A stretch of DNA of 64,000 nucleotides from Paenibacillus oralis (GCF_003863965.1 NZ_RRCN01000001.1:3554304-3618303), one strand, 5' to 3'. Numbered from the stretch's first letter, positions 26,989 through 36,464 are shown. Made by a program: numbers and translations. The notes: generated by a model not told the origin, from the letters alone.

Positions 26989-27952
26989 AGTAACGCTTCA
27001 CTTCTTGTTCGACAAGCGGCCAAACCCGCGGAATGGTCGTCTGATAGGCGCCTTCCGTCCGCGCGAATTCCAGGCCGTTTCTGGCGATTTCCAAGCGTTG
27101 GTCCTCATGCTGCAAATAATAGTGAATTTTCGCAATCGTCTCCTCGGGCGAACTGGATACTTCACAGTTGATCCCCGGCTGCAAACGTTCGCGAACCCCC
27201 GGAGAATCCGACGTAAGCAGAAATCCTCCACACGCCAAAATGTCGTAAGTTCGGCTGCTCAGTTGATCTTCTACCGTCTGTATGCTGATATTGATCTTAG
27301 AGGAGCTGTGAACTTTTGGAGTTTCGTAATAGGGAAGAGTTCCATACAGCATTTGCGGATTGGCCGTAATGCCAATCATCCTGGGAAGCTCGTCATGCCA
27401 GTCGTTTCCGCGGATACGTGTATCGAAAGGGGCGTCAAACAGCGGGTAAACCAGGTCAGCCAGACTTTTTCGGCGGAAAATATCTCTTAAGAATTGTCCG
27501 TTGGCTACGACCGAGACATCGCAAACATATTCGGGAACGATTTGTAACGGCCGTTGGAAGGAGGGGTTGCTTCCCACGTCGAGATATGTGGCGGGGATTC
27601 CCTTTTCTCCATATTTTGGCACACAATGTTGGCTGCGTGTCAATACAAAATGCGTAGGAACCGTCTCGACATAAAATCGAGACCAACCGTCGTAGTGCAG
27701 CCAATCCTCCTCGGCAAAATATAAATGGAACAAATTATACTTTTGTAGGATTTGAGGCAGCAGATCCGTTTCATTTTGCAGCGCATCCCATCCCATTCCG
27801 AAGGTGATATCGGGCTTGAAATATTGAACAGCTTCATCGATCAGCTTCTCGTCCAATTCGCTGATATGGAACACTTCATGGCCGATTTCCTCCAAGACCC
27901 ATCCTACATTCATTCGATGGTGTTCGGCTTTCATCAAAGCAAGTATTTTCAT
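26978..27952 (-). CDS. CgeB-like glycosyltransferase
   Basis: 324 residues (start at 27952, with AGGAGA nine bases upstream). The C-terminal part, SSSKINISIQTVEDQLSSRTYDILACGGFLLTSD, is the glycosyltransferase segment typical of the spore maturation CgeB family. CgeB-family enzymes glycosylate the spore crust in B. subtilis. The first 120 residues are a separate Rossmann-like half. The acceptor here is unknown. Third from the end of the operon. Confidence 0.82.
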   Translation of the reverse strand: MKILALMKAEHHRMNVGWVLEEIGHEVFHISELDEKLIDEAVQYFKPDITFGMGWDALQNETDLLPQILQKYNLFHLYFAEEDWLHYDGWSRFYVETVPTHFVLTRSQHCVPKYGEKGIPATYLDVGSNPSFQRPLQIVPEYVCDVSVVANGQFLRDIFRRKSLADLVYPLFDAPFDTRIRGNDWHDELPRMIGITANPQMLYGTLPYYETPKVHSSSKINISIQTVEDQLSSRTYDILACGGFLLTSDSPGVRERLQPGINCEVSSSPEETIAKIHYYLQHEDQRLEIARNGLEFARTEGAYQTTIPRVWPLVEQEVKRYYGS

Positions 27953-27965
27953 GGAACACATTCTC

Positions 27966-28916
27966 CTATTCAGATTGTTGTTGTTTTAACCAGCTATTCG
28001 TTTCTCTTAAGCCTTGTTCAAGCGTATACTTGGGCCCCCAATGTAAATCCTGCCGAATCAACCGGCAATCGACCGAACGGTTTGCGATGTGATCGATCGG
28101 ACGCTTGGGCAAAAAAGAGAGAGGATAATCGCGATATCCGTTAATGGAAGCAATGGTTTCGGCAAGCTGCCGTATATTCGTTTCGATACCGGTACCAATG
28201 TTGTAAAGTTTCCCGATGCTATTTCCGGAAACGGCAGCCAGCAGGATGGCATCGATCGCGTCCTCAACGTAAGTGAAATCCCGGGTTTGCAACCCATCGC
28301 CGATAATCGGGAAAGGTTCGCCATGGTGAAGGCATTCGAAAAATTTGGCAACGACGCCGCAGTAAGGGTTTGAGGTTACCTGTCCTGGACCAAACACATT
28401 GGATAATCTTACGGTGGTCACGGGCAACCGGAAATTCCGGAAGTACATTTCAAAATAATGTTCGGCGGCAAATTTGCTCGCAGCATAGGGCGCCGTGATT
28501 TGGTAATAGGTTTCGGGTGTAGGGCGAACCGGGGCATTTCCATAAACGGAAGCCGTTGAAGTATATACGATTCTGCGTAGCGAGGAGCATAGAGCCCGGG
28601 TTTTCTCAAGTAAAACGAAAGCGCCGTACAAATTCGTGTCAAAATCTTTTCGCATGTCGATGACGGACACGCTCAAGCTGCTGCAAGCCAAATGAAATAC
28701 CCATTCCACACGCGGCAAGACTTCTTCCAATAGGTCTTCCTGGTAGTAGCTTCCTTGGATGAAAGTGACCTTGTCGGAGGAAATAACAGCATCGCGGCTT
28801 CCGGAGGAAAGATCATCAATAACATAAACGTGATCGGCTAACGGCTCGATCCTTTTTAATAATTGGGAGCCCACAAAGCCGGCCCCACCTGTAATCAGTA
28901 CGCGACCGAATGCCAT
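27966..28916 (-). CDS. NAD-dependent epimerase/dehydratase (extended SDR)
   Basis: 316 residues: GGAGFVGS nucleotide-binding motif near residue 10, catalytic Ser/Thr in VYTSTASVYG, and YxxxK in PYAASKFAAE. Similar to UDP-glucose 4-epimerases and sugar-nucleotide dehydratases; the exact reaction is not clear. AAGGAGTG precedes the ATG. First gene of the operon SDR-CgeB-ATP-grasp-HAD. Confidence 0.88.
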   Translation of the reverse strand: MAFGRVLITGGAGFVGSQLLKRIEPLADHVYVIDDLSSGSRDAVISSDKVTFIQGSYYQEDLLEEVLPRVEWVFHLACSSLSVSVIDMRKDFDTNLYGAFVLLEKTRALCSSLRRIVYTSTASVYGNAPVRPTPETYYQITAPYAASKFAAEHYFEMYFRNFRLPVTTVRLSNVFGPGQVTSNPYCGVVAKFFECLHHGEPFPIIGDGLQTRDFTYVEDAIDAILLAAVSGNSIGKLYNIGTGIETNIRQLAETIASINGYRDYPLSFLPKRPIDHIANRSVDCRLIRQDLHWGPKYTLEQGLRETNSWLKQQQSE

Positions 28917-28942
28917 TTGTTTATCACTCCTTTCGATTTTTC

Positions 28943-28950
28943 ATTGTATG
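28943..28950 (-). promoter_or_regulatory. Possible sporulation -10 for the SDR operon
   Basis: Minus-strand CATACAAT fits the sigma-E -10 (CATACAnT) and lies 27 bp before the SDR start. I find no good -35, so it is a weak call. Confidence 0.3.
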
Positions 28951-29010
28951 AATCCGGCAGGACGGTTGGCTGTACGCTATCCTACACCACAAATAGGTAA
29001 TAGCTGAATT

Positions 29011-29037
29011 ACAATGGGGAAACTCCCACATATATTG
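29011..29037 (+). promoter_or_regulatory. Possible sigma-K promoter of the fusion gene
   Basis: AC at 29011-29012, 16 bp, then CATATATTG at 29029-29037, which fits the sigma-K pattern (AC, 16, CATAnnnTA) apart from the final base. About 40 bp before the 29078 start. Confidence 0.35.
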
Positions 29038-29077
29038 GTGTACGAAAGGAAATAATCGACTTTGGGGAGATGAAGCA

Positions 29078-30775
29078 ATGAAGGTCTTAAGAGCCTATGA
29101 GACGGGCCAGGGACAAGCTGAATGGATAACGAACGGGCTTCGGGACAGGGAGCTGCAGGTGGATGTCTATAATTGGGGCCAACAATCTCTTCAACAATTT
29201 AACCCTAGTGATATTCTTCATATTCATGGTTCTTTAGCTGCATATGCCGCGTTGCCGGAATTATCAACGTATCTGGAAAATAGCCAGGTGGTCCCCCTTA
29301 TTCACTATGAAACCAAGGAGATTCGTACCCGGGACGAAGCCGTTCGCACCAACTTTTACGCTCATTTGGATGAGTCCTATGACGAAGGTGCTGTAGACCG
29401 TCTCGAACAATGGTCCGTACTTTTTCCGGCCTGCATTGTAGAAAACGAAGAAGCATTCCAATACGCCTCTAAATATCATGAAAGAGTATATATTGTCCCC
29501 TATGCCATAGATCCGGAGGAATTCAGCGGAGCGCCGGGCACCTCCAAGGAATCTTCAAGTGATCCCGTGCTGATTGTTCATCTTGGAGCGGATGTTTCTT
29601 CGGGGGGCGAATTTGTCGAGAAGGCAGTGTCGCTTTTGCATCAACAAGGCTACAGCATTCGTTATGAAAATGCGCAAAATCTTAGCCGCTCCGATGCCGC
29701 CCGGCTCATGAGCGAGGCGGATATTGTGATCGACCAGCTGCTGCACGGCTCGTATGGCATGGCGTCCGTTGAGGCAATGGCTTTGCGAAAGCCGGTTTTA
29801 TCCCATCTTAGAGAAGATCTCATTCCGGCGATGGATCCGGAGCTTCCCGTTGTTTCGGCCAACCCCGCCACCCTATACCGCAAATTAATTCCGTTGATCG
29901 AAAGCCAGGAGCTAAGAAATAAACTGGGTCAAGCAGGGAAAGATTATGCCGCAAAAAATCATTACTTAGATGCTGTCATCCCGAAAATATTGGATGTGTA
30001 TCGCCAGGAGCTGCAATTGGGACAAAGGCAAGTCCGGCCCATCGCGGCTGATCCGATTCCTGCAGCAGCTGATCCCGGCGGGAGACAGAAGGCTCCTTCG
30101 CCTATCAATGTACGACCAACCAGTGTCCCGAGAATCGCCGCTCCAGTGAACGCTGCTCCAGTACATGCCATTCCGCTGAGGCAAGCTGCTGAGGCAATAC
30201 CCCCTTCGAATCCCGCCCCTTTGATTCACGTACCCGAGCCGCCAATTTCGAATGACCCTAGCGGGAAACAGCAACAACAAGAGACCGCTGTGAATCAGGG
30301 GAACATGAACAGCAATAAAAACCCCGGAACGTCCCAGGATTCGGCTCGAGGTTTGCCGAAATCCGCTCGCAAAGTTAAACGGTTGTCCGGGACAATGAAA
30401 ACACGCACCATCTATCCGAAACAATTTAAGTCGGTGAACAGAACCGGCACGAAATCGGCTTCTTATGTTTATTTTGATCTTTCCGGACTTCCGAAATCCG
30501 CGATGATTAAAAAAGCAATCATGAAGCTGCCCGTTCGCCTGCAAAGGAAAGAGCGAGTATCCATCCAGCGAATCATAGGAAATTGGAACGCTAATTTAGC
30601 AATTCCGTCCGTTTATTCCAAACGTCTTTTCCTTCTGTCAGGCCCAAAATCCCATTGGAAATGTACAAAATGGGTTAGAAGATGGCATCGCAGACCGGAT
30701 AAAAATTTCGGGATCTATACGAGTAAAAAATTAACCAGAACTCCGAAACTTCTCATTAAATATAAAAGCAAGTAG
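29078..30775 (+). CDS. Glycosyltransferase fused to a DNRLRE-like domain
   Basis: 565 residues in three parts. Residues 1-325 are a GT4-type glycosyltransferase (ending in a GSYGMASVEAMALRKPVL donor-binding segment). Residues 330-425 are a Pro/Ala-rich linker with NAAPVHAIP-type repeats and Gln/Asn runs. Residues 430-565 are Lys/Arg-rich and resemble a DNRLRE beta-sandwich (SYVYFDLSGLPKSAMIKKA, W-rich middle, FGIYTSKKL, PKLLIKY end), usually an extracellular or spore-surface module. No signal peptide. GGGGAG precedes the ATG by seven bases. Faces the divergent SDR operon; a role in making or decorating the spore surface is inferred. Confidence 0.78.
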   Translation: MKVLRAYETGQGQAEWITNGLRDRELQVDVYNWGQQSLQQFNPSDILHIHGSLAAYAALPELSTYLENSQVVPLIHYETKEIRTRDEAVRTNFYAHLDESYDEGAVDRLEQWSVLFPACIVENEEAFQYASKYHERVYIVPYAIDPEEFSGAPGTSKESSSDPVLIVHLGADVSSGGEFVEKAVSLLHQQGYSIRYENAQNLSRSDAARLMSEADIVIDQLLHGSYGMASVEAMALRKPVLSHLREDLIPAMDPELPVVSANPATLYRKLIPLIESQELRNKLGQAGKDYAAKNHYLDAVIPKILDVYRQELQLGQRQVRPIAADPIPAAADPGGRQKAPSPINVRPTSVPRIAAPVNAAPVHAIPLRQAAEAIPPSNPAPLIHVPEPPISNDPSGKQQQQETAVNQGNMNSNKNPGTSQDSARGLPKSARKVKRLSGTMKTRTIYPKQFKSVNRTGTKSASYVYFDLSGLPKSAMIKKAIMKLPVRLQRKERVSIQRIIGNWNANLAIPSVYSKRLFLLSGPKSHWKCTKWVRRWHRRPDKNFGIYTSKKLTRTPKLLIKYKSK

Positions 30776-30800
30776 CGGCATTCATCCGGATGCTGAGGTT

Positions 30801-30835
30801 GGCGTGCCTAAGGCTGCCCGAGGGTGCGCCTTTTT
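30801..30835. terminator. Terminator between convergent genes
   Basis: GGCGTGCC pairs with GGTGCGCC (with two G-T wobbles), followed by five T residues. Confidence 0.75.
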
Positions 30836-30840
30836 CTTGT

Positions 30841-31917
30841 TCATTCCGGTTTCATTTGGAGCGTCGTAAACTCGGGGATAGGGAGATGTGCAACTTGTGC
30901 AATTTGGGCCGACAGGTATATGGCAAAAATAAGCTCAAGAGAGCGCCTTCCTTCCATCAAATCAACCAGTCCTGCTTCTTTTTTCTCCAGACAAGCTTGG
31001 ATAAGGGTGCGGTACATTTCAACATGTTCATTTTGATCGGGCAGCAGGCGCATAGCTTCCTCTATGGAAAAAGGCTGATCTTCCATATACCAGCGGTGTA
31101 TTTGATCCATCTTTGGACCGCCGATACTAATCACTCCTTTTTCCCCAAGGACAAACAGGGATTGTTCCAGATTTTCCGGCATTGTGACCGAATTAGCCTC
31201 GATCATCGCCTTGGCTCCGCCGGGGAACGATAAAATTCCGAACGCAACATCTTCGGTTTCTTTGGAGGAAAAACGGTAGCCTAATTCACCGTAAACTTGA
31301 GTCGGCATGCCTAGGTACCATTGCAGCAAATCGATGGCATGAATTCCTTGATTGAGAAGCATCCCCCCGTCATGCTCCCACGTTCCTCTCCAAGCGGAGG
31401 TTTGATAGTAGCTTAAAGGCCGGTAGATTCGCAGCTTTACGGAGGCGGCCAAAATCTTGCCCAACGCTCCTTCCTTAACAAGCTCGTGAATTTTCCGCAT
31501 CAACGGACGATAGCGAAGCTGGTGGCACACTTGGACTATTAATTTCCGCTCGTTGGCGAGGCGGATGATTTCGTCCGCATCCCGCAAGGATAGGGCGATG
31601 GGCTTTTCAAGGATAACATGCTTGTTCGCCGTTAGAGCTTCGATAGCGATTTGCGCGTGCAGCCCCGAGATCGCCGCAATGACCACCACCGCAATCGAAG
31701 GTTCGGCAAGCAACTGGCGATAATCAGTGAAAAGCACCGGCTCGTTTTGCTGTTTATCTCCGCTTACCGAACGCCATAAGGCCGACATTCCTTTCATTCG
31801 TTCGATATTTACATCGCATAATGCGGCCAATTTTGCGTTGTTGCATTTCGCTATGGATGAAACATGCTTGGCGGCAATCGAACCGCATCCAATCAACCCG
31901 ATCGCTAAGTCGTTCAT
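30841..31917 (-). CDS. Gfo/Idh/MocA family oxidoreductase
   Basis: 358-residue NAD(P)-dependent sugar dehydrogenase. Rossmann motif GLIGCGSIAAKH, the EKP motif in VILEKPIALS, and NQGIHAIDLLQW in the C-terminal domain. The last resembles WlbA/WbpB-type enzymes that oxidise UDP-GlcNAcA at C3, and the neighbouring DegT aminotransferase fits that pathway, but the acetyltransferase is not present here. ATG directly follows the aminotransferase stop (no gap). Confidence 0.9.
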   Translation of the reverse strand: MNDLAIGLIGCGSIAAKHVSSIAKCNNAKLAALCDVNIERMKGMSALWRSVSGDKQQNEPVLFTDYRQLLAEPSIAVVVIAAISGLHAQIAIEALTANKHVILEKPIALSLRDADEIIRLANERKLIVQVCHQLRYRPLMRKIHELVKEGALGKILAASVKLRIYRPLSYYQTSAWRGTWEHDGGMLLNQGIHAIDLLQWYLGMPTQVYGELGYRFSSKETEDVAFGILSFPGGAKAMIEANSVTMPENLEQSLFVLGEKGVISIGGPKMDQIHRWYMEDQPFSIEEAMRLLPDQNEHVEMYRTLIQACLEKKEAGLVDLMEGRRSLELIFAIYLSAQIAQVAHLPIPEFTTLQMKPE

Positions 31918-33024
31918 TTAGTCCGCTCCTCTGTAGTTTCGCAGTATCGATACAATGTAATCCTGCTCGGATTCCAACAAAAACGGATGCAGCGGAATCG
32001 CAAACAATTGTCTGGAAAGCTGTTCGGATACAGGCAAATCTCCGGGCCGATACCCTAGCCCTGCATAAGCTTTTTGCAAATGGAGCGGACAAGGGTAATA
32101 CACTCCCGCTTGCACACCGGCTTGCCGCAGCGCCGTGAGAAGCGGTTCCCTTGCCTTCGAACTGATGCAATACAGATGATATACGCTGTGGGCGCCGTCC
32201 GCCTCATAAGGGAGCTGAAGATAAGGAAGGGGTTCAAGGGATTGGCGATACCGGTCCGCTTTGAGTCTTCGTTGATTGTTCCATTGCTCGGCATAATTTA
32301 TGGCCTCCAGGAGAATCAGGGCGTGCAGTTCATCGAGCCTGGAATTATAGCCGATCGTATCGTGATAATATTTCCTCGGGCTCCCATGATGCCGGAGCCG
32401 GGCAATTTGGGCCGCCGCATCCGGATCGGAGGTGACGACCATTCCCCCGTCCCCCATCGTGCTCAAATTTTTGGTGGGGAAGAAGGAAAAACATGCCGCA
32501 TGACCAAAACTGCCGGCGTATTTGCCTTTAAATCGGGCGCCGAATGCCTGGCAAGCATCTTCAATGACGATGAGTCCGTACTTTTGGGCCAGCATGCCGA
32601 TGCTTTCCATATCTGCCGGATGACCGAACAGATGAACGGGGATCATCGCTTTCGTTCGCGGGGTGATGGCTGCTTCGATCTTCGCGGGATCGAGATTGAA
32701 AGTGAGGGGATCGACATCCGCAAATACCGGCTTGGCTCCTTTGCGCGATATGGCTTCGGCCGTGGCAAAGAAAGTAAAGGGGGTTGTAATCACTTCATCC
32801 CCTTCGCCAATTCCGAATGCGTCGAGTGCCAGGGTTAAAGCGTCCGTGCCGTTTCCAACTCCGATCGCATGGGATACTCCCAACTTTTCGGCGAATGTTT
32901 GTTCCAGCAATTTTAATTTCTCGCCCATAATGTAATTTCCGCTGCTGATAAAAGCTTCGAATTGCCCCAACAACTTATCCTTGATGAATTCAAATTGACG
33001 TGACGGATCGGAAAGCAATATCAT
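31918..33024 (-). CDS. DegT/DnrJ/EryC1/StrS aminotransferase
   Basis: 368-residue PLP-dependent sugar aminotransferase. NGTDALTLAL, TPFTFFATAEAI, the Asp in VIEDACQAFGA, and the PLP lysine in SFFPTKNLSTMGDGGM. Amino groups come from glutamate to a keto sugar nucleotide. With the downstream Gfo/Idh gene it likely makes an aminated sugar for the surface glycan cluster. GAGGAGGG precedes the ATG. Confidence 0.93.
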   Translation of the reverse strand: MILLSDPSRQFEFIKDKLLGQFEAFISSGNYIMGEKLKLLEQTFAEKLGVSHAIGVGNGTDALTLALDAFGIGEGDEVITTPFTFFATAEAISRKGAKPVFADVDPLTFNLDPAKIEAAITPRTKAMIPVHLFGHPADMESIGMLAQKYGLIVIEDACQAFGARFKGKYAGSFGHAACFSFFPTKNLSTMGDGGMVVTSDPDAAAQIARLRHHGSPRKYYHDTIGYNSRLDELHALILLEAINYAEQWNNQRRLKADRYRQSLEPLPYLQLPYEADGAHSVYHLYCISSKAREPLLTALRQAGVQAGVYYPCPLHLQKAYAGLGYRPGDLPVSEQLSRQLFAIPLHPFLLESEQDYIVSILRNYRGAD

Positions 33025-33253
33025 CTTGATTCCCTCCTCAACTTAGAAATTAGATTTTTAGTTATATAAATCTAGCTAACCTCCGATCGTTTTAATATGT
33101 AGATAGTATACGTACAGCCGGAAAACGCTGCCCTGGTCATTACCAATAACGAATTAACAAAAGGCTTTTTTAGCATATTGGCAACATTTCCCTCACTTTG
33201 TTCGTTATATAAAATGATGACTCACATTTAACACAGGAGGGAATTTAAGAGAT

Positions 33254-34270
33254 ATGAAAAAATGGAGATCCATCGCAGCAACCGTTGCAGCACTTTCGCT
33301 TATGTTTACAGCAGTCCCGATTCACGCCGAGGAGCAATTGTCCCAATCGGTGGAGCAAAATGGGCAAACCGCGCCGAACATCGATCAGGCCGTCTCGGAT
33401 AAACTTACGGATGCACTAAACAAGCTGGCTCCGAATTCGAAAATTACGTTTACCAGCGTAGACGAGAATCTTTGGATCTTTGAGGGGACGCTGAGCGGGA
33501 AAGCCGAGGCGAGCTTCAACCAACTCTACAACCCGGAGAAAAACCGGGTAGAATCTACCTCGGTCATTTATGAGGCCGCTGATATGGATAAGGTGATGGA
33601 CAGTACTTTGCGTTCCCGTGTAGCGTCCTTCCTGAAAACTTTTGATACCGACCAAAAATTCAAACCGGAAGCGCTCTGGAGAGTCTATTCCCCGTACCAG
33701 GAGGATAAACAGCTGCGCAATTACTGGGTATTTTTCGGCAATGCCCAAAACCTGTACATCGACTTGAACAATAACAACAGTATTACAGCAAGCATCTCCT
33801 ATTCTTTAAACAGCGCCAAACCGCAGTTGAACAACAAAGCTTCCCGCGCCCTGAAAGCGCTGGGGATCAGCTCCACCAAACCTTTCGACTTCGTCACTCG
33901 CGAGAAGGAAGGGGATAAAAATTTCGTATGGAATTATCAGGACGAAAACGATTTTAACCATGTGCTGATCGGGGCGAAGACCGGTAAAGTCTGGGAAGTT
34001 TATAATATGATGGGGGAGGATTGGACCGATGAGAAGGATTTTGCCAAATCGTTTGCCAAACCGAAGCTGAGCAAGAGCAAAGCCTTGTCCGTGGCCAAGC
34101 CGGCGGTTCAATCGATCTTTTCGATCAATCTGAAAGGCTACTCGGTATCGATCAAAGCTAATGAATATACGTTCACCAAAAAAGGAGCTGCCACGCTGGT
34201 CGGCAAAATCAACAAAAAAGGCAAATTTTATTCGTGGCAACAAATCCCCGCGAACGGCGTTATTTCCTAA
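33254..34270 (+). CDS. Secreted protein with PepSY-like repeats
   Basis: 338 residues with a cleavable signal peptide (cleavage near AHA-type IHAEE, residue 25). The rest alternates KITFTSVDENLWIF-like strands and DKVMDSTLRSRVASFLKTF-type helices, and the last 80 residues (KPKLSKSKALSVAKPAVQ, FTKKGAATLVGKINKKGKFYSW) resemble the PepSY/YcdB type. No catalytic residues. Function unknown. AGGAGG twelve bases upstream of the ATG. Followed by a bidirectional terminator. Confidence 0.65.
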   Translation: MKKWRSIAATVAALSLMFTAVPIHAEEQLSQSVEQNGQTAPNIDQAVSDKLTDALNKLAPNSKITFTSVDENLWIFEGTLSGKAEASFNQLYNPEKNRVESTSVIYEAADMDKVMDSTLRSRVASFLKTFDTDQKFKPEALWRVYSPYQEDKQLRNYWVFFGNAQNLYIDLNNNNSITASISYSLNSAKPQLNNKASRALKALGISSTKPFDFVTREKEGDKNFVWNYQDENDFNHVLIGAKTGKVWEVYNMMGEDWTDEKDFAKSFAKPKLSKSKALSVAKPAVQSIFSINLKGYSVSIKANEYTFTKKGAATLVGKINKKGKFYSWQQIPANGVIS

Positions 34271-34292
34271 GCGGAATAACCGCAGCAAAAAC

Positions 34293-34328
34293 AAAAAACC
34301 GTCCGATGATGAAGTCGGACGGTTTTTT
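34293..34328. terminator. Bidirectional terminator
   Basis: AAAAAACCGTCCGA pairs with TCGGACGGTTTTTT. It serves the secreted-protein gene and the opposing yjfB-like gene. Confidence 0.95.
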
Positions 34329-34331
34329 CGC

Positions 34332-34511
34332 CTATACTCTAATATCCAAATGTTTGCCCCGGTTGGGATCCAACTGACTTTGTTCCAACATTTTCACCAG
34401 GTTTTGACCTTGGACTTCAGCCTGGTTTTTGGCCATGCTCAGTACTTGGATGCCGACGGCTTGGGAAAGTTTGGCTTGGCTCATAGCGCTTGATGCTGCT
34501 GCGATATCCAT
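34332..34511 (-). CDS. YjfB family small protein
   Basis: 59-residue protein starting MDIAAASSAMSQAKLSQAVG and ending with LEQSQLDPNRGKHLDIRV, the YjfB (putative motility) family. Function unknown. I chose the start at 34511 because AGGAGGT lies seven bases before it; an upstream in-frame Met at 34547 lacks a signal. Confidence 0.85.
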   Translation of the reverse strand: MDIAAASSAMSQAKLSQAVGIQVLSMAKNQAEVQGQNLVKMLEQSQLDPNRGKHLDIRV

Positions 34512-34658
34512 TTTCTCACCTCCTACCGGTTGTATCGGCATCCGCAAGCAAATCGATTAGTTTTGTTAGAAATTAAGGTAATTTTCAGCTTTCTGTAAGG
34601 TTCCTTTAAGCAAGGGCTGCTATATTTTAAATACTCCCTCTTCTTAATTGATATATAT

Positions 34659-34692
34659 GAAGAAGCCGTCCCGAATAGGGGCGGCTTCTTCT
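34659..34692. terminator. Terminator after opuAC
   Basis: AGAAGCCG-T-CCC pairs with GGG-G-CGGCTTCT. On the minus strand the 3' flank is only partly T-rich. Confidence 0.7.
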
Positions 34693-34705
34693 GTTCTCTT
34701 AATGT

Positions 34706-35620
34706 TTATTTCAAATCTTCAATCGAATTGATATCGACGTAGTTTGGAACGACAAGCCCTGTTTTTACGCCGGTCATGTTCGGACCAAGGTCCTCCAATT
34801 TATCACCGTACTTATCCCAGTAGTCCGCATGGGTCAGCGGCAGCCAAGCGGCCGCGGTCGCATCCGCGTCGCCTTCGGCAACCCCGGTCCACATCGGGCC
34901 GGCTTCCACCTGCAACGCTTCTACCTTATAGCCGAGCTTGTTCTCGAGAATGTACTGCAGCAAATTCGTGCTGGCGATTTCCGAGTCCCAAGCGACATAA
35001 CTCAGTTTGAGCTTGTCGCCGTTCACCGGCGTCAAGCCGTTGGTCCAGCTGTTCACGCGGTCCTCGTGGCTGTCCGCCCAAGCTTTAGCCGCTTCGGCCG
35101 GGTCCTGCCCATCCTGGATGGCGGTCATCATTTCGCCCATTTCGTCCGAAGTCCATTCGAAGCGGTCCAGGAACTCATAGGCTGTCGGCTGATCTTCTTT
35201 CAAGCCTTTGCGCGCCAGGGTGTGAATTTCCTCGGCTTCCCCGTACACTTTTTTCGGATCATCCAAATATTTCAGATCGTATTTGGCAAACATCCAGTGG
35301 GGCGTCCAGCCCGTAATGATAATCGGTTTTTGCGCTTTGACCGCTTTATCCAGCATCGCGGTCATCGCCGCGCCGGAGCCTTCGATCAGCTTCCAGTCGC
35401 TAAGGCCGTATTGTTCGATTGCGCTGGCCGTCGCTTTCATGATGCCCGCGCCGGGATCGATGCCGATGATTTCGTAGTTCACTTGTTTGCCGATGGAGTC
35501 GGCCCCCGCGTTTCCGCCGGCATTGCTTCCGGCGCCGGTACCGCCCGTTTGACCGCAGGCGGAGAGCAGCAGCGCTCCGGCCAATCCTACCAGCATCATC
35601 AGGTTCCTCGTTTTTTTCAT
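34706..35620 (-). CDS. opuAC: Glycine-betaine ABC transporter substrate-binding lipoprotein
   Basis: 304-residue OpuAC/ProX-type lipoprotein; lipobox LLLSAC with Cys22. The mature protein begins with Gly/Ala-rich linker and contains the quaternary-amine-binding signature region (GWTPHWMFAKYDL). Starts 1 bp after the permease gene. Imports compatible solutes under osmotic stress. Choline or carnitine as substrate is possible. Confidence 0.93.
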   Translation of the reverse strand: MKKTRNLMMLVGLAGALLLSACGQTGGTGAGSNAGGNAGADSIGKQVNYEIIGIDPGAGIMKATASAIEQYGLSDWKLIEGSGAAMTAMLDKAVKAQKPIIITGWTPHWMFAKYDLKYLDDPKKVYGEAEEIHTLARKGLKEDQPTAYEFLDRFEWTSDEMGEMMTAIQDGQDPAEAAKAWADSHEDRVNSWTNGLTPVNGDKLKLSYVAWDSEIASTNLLQYILENKLGYKVEALQVEAGPMWTGVAEGDADATAAAWLPLTHADYWDKYGDKLEDLGPNMTGVKTGLVVPNYVDINSIEDLK

Positions 35621-35621
35621 C

Positions 35622-36464
35622 TTAGTCTCCCCTTTTTTTGGATTTCAACAAATTTTGCGTAAAGCGGTCCAGCACGATCGCGAGTACGACGACGGCCAGA
35701 CCGGCCTCGAAGCCTTGACCGATTTTAAGCTGGGTCACAGCCCGGTATACGGTGGCCCCGATCCCTTGCGCGCCGATCATGGACGCGATGACGACCATGG
35801 ACAGCGACAGCATGATCGTTTGGTTCACCCCGGCCATCAGCGTCGGCATCGCCAAAGGCAGCTCGACTTTAAACAGCTTCTGCCAGGACGTGGAGCCGAA
35901 AGCGTTGGCCGCTTCGGTTAATTCGCCGGACACCTGTTTGATACCCAGATAAGTGAGCCGAATCGTCGGCGGGATCGCGAAAATGACCGAAGCGATGACG
36001 CCCGGAACTACGCCCAGACTGAAAAAGGTAACGGCCGGCAGCAAATAAACGAACGCCGGCATCGTCTGCATGAAATCAAGCAGCGGAGCGACGATCCGGT
36101 GGGTAATTTTGCTGTAGGCGCTCCAGATCCCGATCGGAATCCCCAGCAGGATCGAAATCAGCCCCGACGTAATGACAAGACCGAGCGTATTCATCGTTTC
36201 CTGCCAATAACCCAGGTTATCGATCAGCAGAAAACCGATCACCGTAAACAACGTAAGCTGCCATTTGCCGATCAGATAAGCGAGAACTCCGATGATCGCG
36301 ATAAACAGAAGCGGGTGAGGCAGCAAAAACAATCCGGCAAAAAAATGCACGATCGATTCGATGACCACGGACAAGCCGTCGAAAAATCCTCCCAAATACG
36401 TGCTCATCCAATCAACGATCGACTCAATCCAGTCGGCTAGCGGCAATTTCGGAATCGAGTTCAT
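35622..36464 (-). CDS. opuAB: Glycine-betaine ABC transporter permease
   Basis: 280 residues with about six membrane segments and a permease fold (VAPLLDFMQTMPAFVYLLPAVTFF, AANAFGSTSWQKLFKVELPLAMPTLMAGVNQ EAA loop). Its start overlaps the end of the ATPase gene by 41 bp, implying coupled translation. Confidence 0.94.
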   Translation of the reverse strand: MNSIPKLPLADWIESIVDWMSTYLGGFFDGLSVVIESIVHFFAGLFLLPHPLLFIAIIGVLAYLIGKWQLTLFTVIGFLLIDNLGYWQETMNTLGLVITSGLISILLGIPIGIWSAYSKITHRIVAPLLDFMQTMPAFVYLLPAVTFFSLGVVPGVIASVIFAIPPTIRLTYLGIKQVSGELTEAANAFGSTSWQKLFKVELPLAMPTLMAGVNQTIMLSLSMVVIASMIGAQGIGATVYRAVTQLKIGQGFEAGLAVVVLAIVLDRFTQNLLKSKKRGD

